A DNA stretch of 32,092 nt. It comes from Paludibaculum sp. GTDB lineage: Bacteria > Acidobacteriota > Terriglobia > Bryobacterales > Bryobacteraceae. Positions 1 through 7,981 of the stretch are shown here, piece by piece (position 1 is the first letter of the stretch; every line of letters begins with the position of its first letter). A program made the position numbers and the translations under genes. The stretch is from contig JARKQJ010000257.1 of NCBI GenBank assembly GCA_029973955.1, positions 1 to 32,092 on the forward strand, in the 5' to 3' direction. Below the pieces are notes generated by a model, which was not told where the DNA came from, made no database searches, and worked only from the letters and a program-made list of their open reading frames with translations.

Positions 1-1022
1 TCGACGAGGCGGCTGAGCCGGGTAGGGGGGAAATAGACGGTCGCCTTTTCGGTGCCGGGGCCGAAGTTGATGAGTTGCCTGGGACTGGCGTCGTTTTCGG
101 TGCGGGCGGCGCCGGCGACGGAGCGGGGATCCACCACGAGGAGAGAGGCCTGGGCGGGGATCTCCTGGATGCCGCCGGCGAGGAGTTCCGTGATTCCATC
201 GCCATCAAGGTCGAGAGCGCGCACCATATTGAGGTGGCCATCCTGCCACAGTTCGCCGCGGGAGTGACCGGAGGAATCCACTACGGTGAGCACGGCGGCG
301 CTGAGAACGTGATGAACGAAGACGGCGGCGACCCAGAAGGTGCGATCGTTCTCCGGGGAGGGAAAGACGGTGAAGTCGCGCAGGACGTACGGCGGGGAGA
401 AGGTGCGCTGGCTGGAGGCGACGGTGCGATGGACGCCGAGTTGCCAGCGGAGAGCGCCGACGGAGGAGAAACAGAAGAGTTCCCAACCTTCTTCTTCGCG
501 GCGGATGTGGGGATACGAGGTGAGCACCTCGTTGTTCCCGTCGGCGTCGAGGTCACCGATCCAGGACGGTAATGGCGCTTCCACTTCGGGGATGGTGGGG
601 TAGGGGAATTTGCGCTGCCAGAGCGGAGCCGCGTTTCCGGCAAAGACGTTGAGGATGGAGCCGGTCCACTTCAGAGTGGCGGGTTGGCGATCGGGGGCGG
701 TGCGAGTGAGGAAATAGAGCGACGAAGCGGCGAGAAGGAGGAGGGCGATGGTGGCAAAGGCCCACCAGCGCCGGGTGGGGCGAGGCGGCGGCTCGTCGGC
801 GCGAGTGGATACATACCGGCCAGCCTGCCATTCGCGCAGGGCGCCGAGGGTGATGGAGACGCGACTCCCGTCCCGCTGAACCGGCAGGCCCCGCCTTACC
901 TCATAGAGTTGGGCAGCACGTACGCCCACGCCCAATTCAGCGGCAATGTCCTTCCAAGAGTTCAGTCTCTTTCCCAGGTCGGCTTCAACAGGCCGATCAG
1001 AGTCGGATGGCTGTGTGCCCAT
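1..1022 (-). CDS. HTH-like, membrane-anchored FG-GAP/VCBS protein (3' end outside window)
   Basis: The minus-strand frame is open from ATG at 1022 to the window edge, about 340 codons, so the gene is truncated by the window. Residues 19-50 read like the acidobacterial HTH module (SWKDIAAELGVGVRAAQLYE, then GLPVQR). A hydrophobic segment at about residues 86-105 (WWAFATIALLLLAASSLYFL) should be a single membrane span. The remainder is a periplasmic or extracellular domain with two calcium-binding FG-GAP-like loops, GDLDADGNNEVL and LDLDGDGITELL. I infer a cytoplasmic DNA-binding-type domain tied through the membrane to a beta-propeller sensor or adhesion domain. No clear Shine-Dalgarno precedes the ATG; TACACT (1036-1031) could be a -10 box, giving a very short leader. 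The HTH assignment rests on motif resemblance only. Confidence 0.72.
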   Translation of the reverse strand, partial: MGTQPSDSDRPVEADLGKRLNSWKDIAAELGVGVRAAQLYEVRRGLPVQRDGSRVSITLGALREWQAGRYVSTRADEPPPRPTRRWWAFATIALLLLAASSLYFLTRTAPDRQPATLKWTGSILNVFAGNAAPLWQRKFPYPTIPEVEAPLPSWIGDLDADGNNEVLTSYPHIRREEEGWELFCFSSVGALRWQLGVHRTVASSQRTFSPPYVLRDFTVFPSPENDRTFWVAAVFVHHVLSAAVLTVVDSSGHSRGELWQDGHLNMVRALDLDGDGITELLAGGIQEIPAQASLLVVDPRSVAGAARTENDASPRQLINFGPGTEKATVYFPPTRLSRLV

Positions 1023-1554
1023 TCGGCCAAAGTGTAGCAGAATGTATCACAGATGGACGAGCGGGCTCACCGCCGCAGGAGAAGAAGTTGCAGGGGCCAC
1101 TGCGCCTGGTTCCTTTGAAAAGTGCATGGAGGCGGGTTTCATTCCTGCGAAACAGTGAGCAGGAAGGTGGGTTCGTTTGGCAGAGGGCACGCGAGGGGAC
1201 GGCGTGCGGGACGGATTGGAGTCGGCGGTGTGACATGGGCAGAGTGCGGCTCACCACACAAAGGGTGGGTGAAAGACAAGAGGAATCAGAGAACGATCAC
1301 GCCAAGACCAGGAAACGGAGTGGCTCCTTTTGCGGCAGTGAGCGGGAGCGCCCTGCAAAACCCCACGCAAAGCCCCTTCCTCATGTCGATCGTCGTAGTT
1401 CTCAGGGTCGGGACTCGTGAAACGGCATTGCCCCCCCGACAAACACCGCACAACCCTCTCGCCGCTACGTTTCTATTTCCCGCCTCCGCCCAGGTCGGCG
1501 GCGACGGCACCCTCAAGGGCACCGTCGTCGCCACCCCTGTAAGTCAAAGCTGGG
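1023..1554. other. Intergenic stretch without a convincing gene
   Basis: No frame here has a recognisable domain, a good ribosome site or family-like residues. The only hint of former coding is at about 1450-1542 on the plus strand, where one frame reads LAATFLFPASAQ and then GGDGTLKGTVV. This resembles the signal-peptide end and first strand of acidobacterial Oar/TonB-type proteins with a carboxypeptidase-regulatory domain. It runs to a stop soon after and is at best a gene relic. Confidence 0.4.
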
Positions 1555-2350
1555 CTAGCGAGGCGCGAGCTCGAGGAATACATCGTACGCCCACCGGCCA
1601 GACAGACCGTCTACTTTTGCACGGTACTTGAATGAGTTCCCGATCTTGTCCACGAAATGCGAGTCCTTGTAGTCCAGGTGAATTGCGATTATGTCACACT
1701 GGCTTAGCCCGCGCAGTTCGGAAGGTTCGGATAGTCCATTATGGTTGGCATCCACCCAAAGTAGCAGCTTGCTGAAGACTGCATCCCGAAAGTCGATGAG
1801 ACCGTCCGCGTTGCCTGCGTTTTCCGGGCGGTCAAATTCGGCCAGCGCCAGAAAACCGTTCTCCGTTTCCGACTGCGACTGTGGCGTAGTAGGTTGCGTG
1901 AGCCTCGAGGTTAGTCCCGACGAGACCATTACGTACCGTGAGTATCCACGTGTTGGAGCCGCCTGAATATGGAGCATTCCAGTACTCAACCCTGTGGTCT
2001 GGGTCGCAATCCAGGTCGGAAGCGTTGTAGGGAAAGTTGTACCTTACGCATGCTCCGGAGGATGTCGCCGAAGTGTTGGCCGACCAATAGGAAGTACCAT
2101 CGCCAGCCGTACACGAAACAGTATAGTACCCGGTCACGGAATAGCCACCCGTGCTCGTCACTCTGTCTATTTCGTTCGGGTAGGGTAGACTCTGGGGCGT
2201 ACTCGCAGAACAAGGCGTTCTTGTCACATTGTCGCGAGTGTCGCTAATCTGGCTGCAATTCAGGATCTATTGGGCTTCCGCTGGTGAACAGAAGAGCCGT
2301 ACGCTCGCAACGAAGAGGAACGCACAGAGGAGGACTTTGTGCCAGTTCAT
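1555..2350 (-). pseudogene. Broken secreted protein with EF-hand-like C-terminal domain
   Basis: An ATG at 2350 with a strong AGGAGG ribosome site starts a clear signal peptide (MNWHKVLLCAFLFVASV... ending AEAQ). Codon 28 (2269-2267) is an in-frame TAG exactly at the expected cleavage point. The same frame then stays open through a cysteine-containing domain (SCTAGDGTSYW, ACVRYNFPY) to 1832. The family-like C-terminal part lies in another frame: NGFLALAEFDRPENAGNADGLIDF, LWVDANHNGLSEPSEL and YRAKVDGLSGRWAYDVFL, a calcium-loop module I associate with acidobacterial secreted proteins. The frame switch falls around 1860-1890. Two independent lesions, one nonsense and one frameshift, argue for a pseudogene. 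Its start overlaps the stop of the upstream gene (ATGA), so it was once the second gene of an operon. Confidence 0.72.
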
Positions 2351-3156
2351 CTTTGTTTACCTCCTGCCGGGCGGTAATGGGTTGAGTACGCAGCATGGTG
2401 CCTCTCAACGTCTCGAATGTAGCCGGATAACACGACCTCAGGCTTCACCTCGCCTGAACCCAGGCTTCTCAGAATCCCAGGCAATTCACGCTCAAACTGC
2501 GAACAGAGGAAGCACCGCAACGGGGGCTTGGTGGAAGAATGCCAGGAAAACAAGCGCTCTCCCTTGGATTCCCTCACCAGCGAGCTCCGCAACGCCTGCA
2601 GTCCGGCCTGGATATTGGAAGAAGACTGTATGTTCCTGAGAGCCGCCAAGTACCCGGCGCACTCCTCGAGACTGGCTTCCCGCTCCTGGAAGATCCGATC
2701 AACTGCATCCCCGTTCTCGCCGATCACCGTGTCGTCCGCAAAGAGGACAAAAGCGGGTACGACACTTACGCTCACAGCCGCCTGACTTTTGTGCGGGGTT
2801 GTCAAATTCCAGAAAAGTCTCACCCCAGTCTGCCACTCGCCGACAATCTCTCCCTGCCGAAGACCTGTCACTCTGCCCACCAAAGCCAGGGTTGGCACAA
2901 AATCCTGCGACAGAACGACACGTGTCGTACTGCCGTCAGGGAAGTTCATGATGAGTGTGACGCCGTAAGCCAGGATAGGCTTTGACGACCTGTTCACGAC
3001 AGTGAACTTAAGGCCGTCACTCTGTGGCGTGTAAAGAAGCTCCGAGACTTCAACGGCCTTGGCGGGGTCGTCATCTGCCTGAAGTTGAGCCGAGCACACA
3101 GGTGCGAGCAGGCTGAACAGGCTAAGCAAGAAACTACAATACCTGACAATTGTCAT
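2347..3156 (-). CDS. Secreted hypothetical protein
   Basis: The 269-residue product starts with a classical Sec signal peptide, MTIVRYCSFLLSLFSLLAPVCSAQ, followed by an acidic stretch (LQADDDPAKAVEV). The ATG at 3156 is preferred over the longer open frame because it places this signal peptide at the N-terminus. The middle part (LKFTVVNRSSKPILAYGVTLIMNFPDGST) reads as beta strands of an immunoglobulin-like or fibronectin-like fold. The C-terminal third has a helical segment and scattered cysteines (LRCFLCSQFE). I recognise no family. It overlaps the next, broken gene by ATGA, implying translational coupling in a two-gene operon. Confidence 0.6.
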   Translation of the reverse strand: MTIVRYCSFLLSLFSLLAPVCSAQLQADDDPAKAVEVSELLYTPQSDGLKFTVVNRSSKPILAYGVTLIMNFPDGSTTRVVLSQDFVPTLALVGRVTGLRQGEIVGEWQTGVRLFWNLTTPHKSQAAVSVSVVPAFVLFADDTVIGENGDAVDRIFQEREASLEECAGYLAALRNIQSSSNIQAGLQALRSSLVRESKGERLFSWHSSTKPPLRCFLCSQFERELPGILRSLGSGEVKPEVVLSGYIRDVERHHAAYSTHYRPAGGKQR

Positions 3157-3540
3157 TGACCCCCCATTCGTACGTGGCGGCAACGTTCCGCCGACGTCAA
3201 GTCTTTGGTGTGATACGGAAAGGACTCCGGGGCTTTGCGCGGAACCAGCCGCAGAAACCACTCTTCCAACATCGAACTGACGACAGTTTCCGGCCAAAGC
3301 AACAGGTTGTCAAGGTCTTTTCCTCTCAAATGTCGCCACCGGGGTCGAATATCGTAGCGCCAACAGGCGACTGAAACACCCGAATCTCAGGCTATCCTCC
3401 CGCGCCCTGCTGCGCCACCATCTTGAAAACTACCTCGGCCCATTGCTGTCCAAGACGTTTGTGCCGTTCCTTCCTAAATTGGCCACTTTTCCAAGGTGGA
3501 TGTGTACGTTTGCGCCGCTGCTGCCCAAGACGACCGCCGT
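3157..3540. other. Non-coding stretch between IS remnant and secreted hypothetical gene
   Basis: No gene is supported here. Two similar segments lie in direct orientation, 3445-3469 and 3520-3542 (GCTGTCCAAGACG... and GCTGCCCAAGACG..., both ending in CCGTTC). The second directly abuts the end of the transposase remnant. They could be decayed insertion-sequence ends. Confidence 0.4.
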
Positions 3541-3900
3541 TCAAGTCTGCCAGGCGAAGCCGAGCTGTGGATCGTCGATCTCGCCGGGCGGCTGTTCGGT
3601 CTGGTTCAGCCACGTCCAAAGGTCGCGGTAGACGAAGATCTGCTGCATCAGCAGAGCCACCAGATTGGGGAAGTTCCAAGGCCAGGCCGAGCGCAAATGT
3701 AGGTAGTACAGCAACAGCATGGCAATCAAGGCGCTCCAGATTTGGATCCGCACCGCGTTCTCGCTGGTGCCGATGAAAGTCTTGATTCTCAAAGCCTGAT
3801 TGATCGCTTGAAAAATGTCTGTATCTGCCGCCGGCCCCGGTAGATCGCGGCGATGGTCGAGGCGGCCAGCTTCAGGTTGTTGGTGACGAACACGAGGCGG
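3541..3900 (-). pseudogene. IS4-type transposase, C-terminal remnant with frameshift
   Basis: Two adjacent minus-strand frames together give the C-terminal part of an IS4-family DDE transposase. The upstream frame reads RLVFVTNNLKLAASTIAAIYRGR, matching the family pattern LVFLTNN...ALTIA.LYK.RW. The downstream frame reads AINQALRIKTFIGTSENAVR and then IQIWSALIAMLLLYYLHL, matching the family's LRIK.F.GTSENAVKTQIWIA. The frame changes near 3815, at a run of five T on the minus strand. The usual YREKW-type motif is degraded (GRRQIQTFF). The N-terminal two thirds, with the first catalytic aspartates, are absent. This is a dead insertion-sequence fragment; which IS4 subgroup it belongs to cannot be told. 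Confidence 0.75.
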
Positions 3901-3918
3901 CTGAGCCTGGTGGGAGGG

Positions 3919-3966
3919 TACGGCTTCTACTGTGGCCCCGCGGCTGGCGCCGGGGGAGTACGGCAT
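3919..3966. repeat. Single diverged copy of the ~40-bp GC-rich hairpin repeat
   Basis: The segment running from TACGGCTTCTACTGTGGCCC to GTACGGCATCT matches the unit of the tandem array at 21295-21455 in the same orientation, with a few changes inside the hairpin. It lies between the transposase remnant and the stop codon of the minus-strand carboxypeptidase-regulatory gene at 3994, so it is immediately downstream of a minus-strand gene end, as the main array is. Confidence 0.7.
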
Positions 3967-3993
3967 CTGAACCGCAGCCGGTCGAGTTTCCGA

Positions 3994-5688
3994 TCAATGG
4001 ATGGGTGCGTTCGTTGTCTGCAGATCGAGTGTCGCGGTGGCGCCGGATCGAACCGTGACGCTGCTGACCTGTTGCATCAGGGCGTCGTCAAGGAGGGGGA
4101 TTGGGCTATTGCCGGCCAGAGCAATGGCCGCATAGTCTCCAGGGGGGACACCGGCAATCTCATAATCTCCCTGAGCATCGCAACCTCCGCTGCGCGACCA
4201 ACCACGGCCACGGCGGGTGGCGTCACGGGGAACGAGCAGGACGGTGCCCGAAGCGCAGTGCTCCACTCGCCCCCGCACAGAACCGGAGTCGGTGCGAAAC
4301 AGCAAAGTCAGCACTTGCGCGGGCATGATCTCGCCTTCTTCCCGCAACAGGTCCTGTCCTCCTGCCAGCAACCGGGCCAAATAGGACGGCCCAGGAGGCT
4401 GGATGCCGCCTGAGAAGGTGTATCGTCCGGGATAGGCGTCCTTGGCGGTGTAACGGCCCGAGCCAGAGCCGAAGAGGAACAGGGTGTGGCGGTTTCTTGC
4501 CGGCAAAGGACGGTGAGGACCCGCGGCCATCGTCAGGAGGAATGCGTCGGAGAGCGGGGGCACTTCAGAATCTCCGACCGGTTCCGACGCCTCCCCCACC
4601 GAGGTGGAAGGTGCGAACTGTCCGGCCCGCCGAGGCTCCTTTGCGCGGGGTGTGCCCGGCGAGTCTTCCGCCACGGCGAGCACACGCAGGGGCATCGGTA
4701 CGCTGAGGTTCAACTGGAGGCCCTGGACCTCCTGCGGACCGACGGCAACACATTCCAGGGCGCGTGCACTTGTCTCGGCGTATGCGCCGAAACACCAGGT
4801 TCCACGCGGCACGGCGGAAAACTCAAAGGTGCCGTCGGGCCGCGACCATGTTTTGTACCCATAAAATGGATCTTCCAGAGTCACCGTTGCGCCAGCAGCC
4901 GGAGTCCTGTCCGGATTCCGCACCTCGCCGCGGACCGCGAAAGCAGGCGCGGCCTCGACCCGCAGGTCCAAGCCTGAAAAAAATGCGCCGGAGGAGACGC
5001 CGACCCGTAAGGGCGCCGACTGCTGCCAGGCGAGCAAGGCGCCACTTTCCCCGGTGGGCCGCGGCGCGCCTTCGGCCGGCAGAGCGACGAGTTGGTATAC
5101 GCCGGGTGTCACCCGCACTTCAAATTCGCCCTGGGCCCCGGCTGTTCCCTGGACGCTCATCTCCAATGGGGCATCGGTCAGAGCGACACCGCCGGCATCC
5201 CCCCAGGAGGTGCGTTGGTAAGCCCGGCCGCTCATCGTGAACCCGGCACCTGAGAGTTTCACGCGGGCGTGCGGCAAAGGCTCACCGTGGGGATCGACGA
5301 CACGCCCCAACAGTTTAGACCAGGCCACCATGCGCGCTTCCAATGTCAACGGCCGCCCAGTAGAGACTCGAATCACCGTATTCTCTTCCGCGGTTACGTA
5401 GTTCGCCGATTCGAAGCGGAGCCGATACTCGCCAGCCTCCAGGTCATCGAAACGGAAGGATCCTGAACCATCCGTGACCGTGTTGCGGCGAGGCGCGGAC
5501 CAACTCTGCAGATCCACGGTGGCCCCGCCGATACCGGCGCCAGTCGCGGCATCGATCACGCGTCCTTCCACGGTCTCGGCTCCGGCAAGCGGCACACCGC
5601 ACAGCAGCATTCCAATCAACTGGGGCACTGCTGCGGTGAACGCCTTCCGAAACAACCATTCCAGCCCTTGCGCGTGGAAATTCCCCAT
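3994..5688 (-). CDS. Secreted carboxypeptidase-regulatory-like domain protein
   Basis: The 564-residue protein begins with a long signal peptide (to about residue 38, LLCGVPLAGAET). It then has several beta-sandwich modules of the carboxypeptidase-regulatory type. These are EGRVIDAATGAGIGGATVDL (about 41-60), LGRVVDPHGEPLPHARVKL (about 127-145), VRGEVRNPDRTPAAGATVTL (about 253-272) and VRGRVEHCASGTVLLVPRD near 475. Each has the expected glycine-rich turn followed by FRFDDLEAGEYRL-like strands. Such proteins are exported and thought to bind surfaces or partners; no catalytic domain is visible. TATACT at 5720-5715 (minus) may be its -10 box, 26 bases before the ATG. No strong ribosome site precedes 5688, so a start at Met27 (MLLCGVPL) is possible. 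Confidence 0.78.
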   Translation of the reverse strand: MGNFHAQGLEWLFRKAFTAAVPQLIGMLLCGVPLAGAETVEGRVIDAATGAGIGGATVDLQSWSAPRRNTVTDGSGSFRFDDLEAGEYRLRFESANYVTAEENTVIRVSTGRPLTLEARMVAWSKLLGRVVDPHGEPLPHARVKLSGAGFTMSGRAYQRTSWGDAGGVALTDAPLEMSVQGTAGAQGEFEVRVTPGVYQLVALPAEGAPRPTGESGALLAWQQSAPLRVGVSSGAFFSGLDLRVEAAPAFAVRGEVRNPDRTPAAGATVTLEDPFYGYKTWSRPDGTFEFSAVPRGTWCFGAYAETSARALECVAVGPQEVQGLQLNLSVPMPLRVLAVAEDSPGTPRAKEPRRAGQFAPSTSVGEASEPVGDSEVPPLSDAFLLTMAAGPHRPLPARNRHTLFLFGSGSGRYTAKDAYPGRYTFSGGIQPPGPSYLARLLAGGQDLLREEGEIMPAQVLTLLFRTDSGSVRGRVEHCASGTVLLVPRDATRRGRGWSRSGGCDAQGDYEIAGVPPGDYAAIALAGNSPIPLLDDALMQQVSSVTVRSGATATLDLQTTNAPIH

Positions 5689-5875
5689 GGATCGATCCAG
5701 ATGCCTGTCGTCACAGTATAGCCCGCGCCGCCTGCAAAGCTCTCAGGCGAACGATACTCAATTAGCAGCCAGGGTCCTCCGTTACCTGGCTCCGTGGCAT
5801 CTTCAGGCGCGAGGTTCGCTTTGAAATAGAGAGTGGGTGAGAGGGAAGATCCAACGGCCCAGAACGACCATGTAT

Positions 5876-5905
5876 TTGTTTCAATCAATAACAATTTGGT
5901 ATAGT
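5876..5905 (+). promoter_or_regulatory. Putative sigma70 promoter for the Cys-rich/PEP-CTERM pair
   Basis: TTGTTT (5876-5881) and TATAGT (5900-5905) are separated by 18 bp in an AT-rich island unlike the surrounding DNA. They lie 45 bases upstream of the chosen start at 5951. The call rests on sequence resemblance only. Confidence 0.45.
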
Positions 5906-5950
5906 CTCTTGAGCTGCGATGTTCGCACCCATTCGATGGCGAGGAGGGCC

Positions 5951-6610
5951 ATGGAACTGATGAGAGCTGTTGCATTTTCTTTCCTTTTCGGTGGTTTGCT
6001 TTTCGGACAAGCGCCACCGGGTTGCACTCCCATAGAAGGCGGGCCCATTGGAGGCGCTTGCCAATCGACGATCAAAGCCCGGTGCTTCAACGAGTGCGTG
6101 ATCAATTGCCGTGATGACGGGGAGTGCATCTTCGGGTGCATGGTCGGGCAGGATTTCAATGCCGACCGTTGCTACCCAAACTGCAATGGCTTCAGCCCTC
6201 TCTGCCTGCAGAGCTGCCTGCAGACGATCGATTGCATCTCCCGCGGTTGCTCGGTGAACAACCGAATCAAGATCAATGCCGGCACGATCGCCCTAAACCG
6301 GACGACCGGCCGGTGGCAGCAGACCCTCAAGCTGACGAACATCAGCTGCGACCGGCTGGAGAGCCTCGTCTTTAATCTCCAATCAGTCGCTTCGGGCTGG
6401 AGGCTGACCAACGGCGATAACCAGGCAGGAAACGCGCCATTCAAGAACTTCGGCGCGCTGGATTCGACGGCCACGACGACGCTGGTTCTACAGTTTGAAC
6501 GCACGGGCACAACGCCGTTATCTTACTCACCGGTGATCGGAGGTTCGGTGGTGCCGGCCGGCACCGTCGCAAGCCCGGCCGGAACCCTGAAGGGAGCGCA
6601 GATCCAATGA
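5951..6610 (+). CDS. Cysteine-rich secreted protein, unknown family
   Basis: The 219-residue product has a signal peptide (MELMRAVAFSFLFGGLLFGQA). Next comes a compact cysteine-dense segment of about 70 residues with repeated C-x3-C spacings, such as CFNECVINC, CIFGC, CYPNC and CLQSC, which suggests several disulfides. From about residue 105 a beta-rich domain follows (RIKINAGTIALNRTTGRWQQ, LESLVFNLQSVASGW), like an immunoglobulin-type fold. AGGAGGG (5942-5948) is close to the ATG at 5951; ATGs at 5936 and 5960 are alternatives that keep the signal peptide. The stop overlaps the next ATG (ATGA at 6607-6610), so it forms a coupled pair with the PEP-CTERM gene. The function is unknown. Confidence 0.65.
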   Translation: MELMRAVAFSFLFGGLLFGQAPPGCTPIEGGPIGGACQSTIKARCFNECVINCRDDGECIFGCMVGQDFNADRCYPNCNGFSPLCLQSCLQTIDCISRGCSVNNRIKINAGTIALNRTTGRWQQTLKLTNISCDRLESLVFNLQSVASGWRLTNGDNQAGNAPFKNFGALDSTATTTLVLQFERTGTTPLSYSPVIGGSVVPAGTVASPAGTLKGAQIQ

Positions 6611-7245
6611 GAAGGCAACTCCTGATCCGACTACTCCTGGCACTGACCGCCGCCGCGGTGGCCTCTCCCGCCGCGAGCATCCTTTACGACAACACATCGA
6701 CCGACACGGGGTACTCAGTGTTTTATTCCGCCTCGGGGGTGAGTGAGATCGGCGACAGGCTGCAACTGACTGGGGCGGCGACCGTGGGCAGTGTCACGAC
6801 TCAGTTCTACAATGGCGGCTCAGACGCCACCTTCGACGCCATTCTGAGGTTTTACGAAGTTGGGAGTCCGGTAGGGGCACCAATCGGAGGCCCCTATACG
6901 GTCACCGGCGTCTCCATTGGGGGTAGCGCGTCGCAAAACGTGACCTTCGCGGTTCCTGGCGTTGCGATTGCGCAGGACGTAATCGTCACGCTCGCGGTTC
7001 TAAACGTCTCGGCAGGGGGAGATATTGGCGTCAATTTCTTTGATCCGCCAAGCCTGGGAAGCTCCTCGAACGGGTTTTATATCACGTTTGATGGAACAGA
7101 TTTCGCGCAGGCATATACGAACCTTGACCTGGATAACGTCTACTTCCAGATCGCCAGTGCAGAAGTTCCGGAGCCAGGCACCGCGGGCACAGTGTTTGCC
7201 GTTCTGGTGCTTGCCGCCTGCCGGTACAGACGGAGATGCCAGTAA
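6607..7245 (+). CDS. PEP-CTERM sorting domain protein
   Basis: The 212-residue product has an N-terminal signal peptide (MRRQLLIRLLLALTAAAVASPAAS) and ends in a PEP-CTERM tripartite signal. This consists of VPEPG, a hydrophobic stretch (TAGTVFAVLVLAA) and a basic tail (CRYRRRCQ). In known systems exosortase cleaves or sorts such proteins, often alongside exopolysaccharide. The body is a beta-rich domain lacking cysteine, with patterns like QFYNGGSDATFDAILRFYE. It overlaps the upstream cysteine-rich gene by four bases, so the two are probably made in step and may act together at the cell surface. No exosortase gene is in the window. Confidence 0.85.
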   Translation: MRRQLLIRLLLALTAAAVASPAASILYDNTSTDTGYSVFYSASGVSEIGDRLQLTGAATVGSVTTQFYNGGSDATFDAILRFYEVGSPVGAPIGGPYTVTGVSIGGSASQNVTFAVPGVAIAQDVIVTLAVLNVSAGGDIGVNFFDPPSLGSSSNGFYITFDGTDFAQAYTNLDLDNVYFQIASAEVPEPGTAGTVFAVLVLAACRYRRRCQ

Positions 7246-7351
7246 GGGCGTGCAAAAGGCCGAGAGTTGCGGTTCCGTTGCGTGGCGGAAGGTGGGCAGG
7301 AGTTAGGCGCAGGCGAGAGACGCGGGCCGCGATGACGTAGGCTGATGAGAA

Positions 7352-7981
7352 GTGAACAATCGTCTCTACGCCATCACGAGGGATCTGCATCTCTATCTGG
7401 GGCTGTTTCTGGCGCCTTTTGTGCTGGTATTCAGCGTCAGCGTGTTCTTTCTGGTGCATGCGTGGACGCCGGGCGCGGAGGGCGGTGCGGAGCGGCATTG
7501 GGTGGTGGAGAGTGTGCGGCTGCCGGCGGAGTTGGATTCGCTCTCAGGGCGGGCGCGAGTGGAGGCGTTGCGCGGCGTACTGGCGCAGGTGGGAGTGACA
7601 GGCGAAATTGGCTTCGTCGAGCACAACGTGAAGGCGCGGCGGCTGACGATGCCGGTGATGGCGCCGGGACGCGATACGGTGGTGCAGATCGACCTTGCCG
7701 CGAGCAAGGCTGAGATCACGGAGCGCCAGACGGGCGTATGGGACGCGCTGGTGGCGCTGCACAAGGCGCCGGGTCCGCACCTGGTGGAGATCCGGATGAA
7801 CTGGCTGCCGATGCGGGTGTGGAGCTGGTTCGCCGACGGGACGGTGTACCTGCTGCTGTTCCTTTCAGTAAGCGGAATCTACCTATGGGCGGTGCTGCGG
7901 GCGGAGCGGCGCATCGGGCTGGTGCTGATGGGCGGGGGACTCGTGACATTTCTGGGAGTGGTCTATGCCGTCATCCGCTAA
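7352..7981 (+). CDS. PepSY-associated membrane protein (first of a pair)
   Basis: The start is GTG at 7352 and the product has 209 residues. It has an N-terminal membrane span (LHLYLGLFLAPFVLVFSVSVFFLVHAW), a periplasmic PepSY-like region of about 110 residues, and two C-terminal spans (VYLLLFLSVSGIYLWAVL and IGLVLMGGGLVTFLGVVYAVI). The pattern of an R..H...G motif before the first span followed by a periplasmic domain fits PepSY_TM proteins, which often accompany iron or flavin-reductase functions. It overlaps the next gene by 17 bases, and that gene is a divergent copy of the same architecture. The specific substrate or partner is unknown. Confidence 0.7.
   Translation: MNNRLYAITRDLHLYLGLFLAPFVLVFSVSVFFLVHAWTPGAEGGAERHWVVESVRLPAELDSLSGRARVEALRGVLAQVGVTGEIGFVEHNVKARRLTMPVMAPGRDTVVQIDLAASKAEITERQTGVWDALVALHKAPGPHLVEIRMNWLPMRVWSWFADGTVYLLLFLSVSGIYLWAVLRAERRIGLVLMGGGLVTFLGVVYAVIR

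Noticed and set aside
5..3921. A 15-bp match (CGAGGCGGCTGAGCC) between the window start and 3895-3909, suggesting a second relic of the HTH/FG-GAP gene
   Set aside because: A 15-base match is expected by chance in 32 kb of GC-rich DNA, and the flanks diverge quickly.
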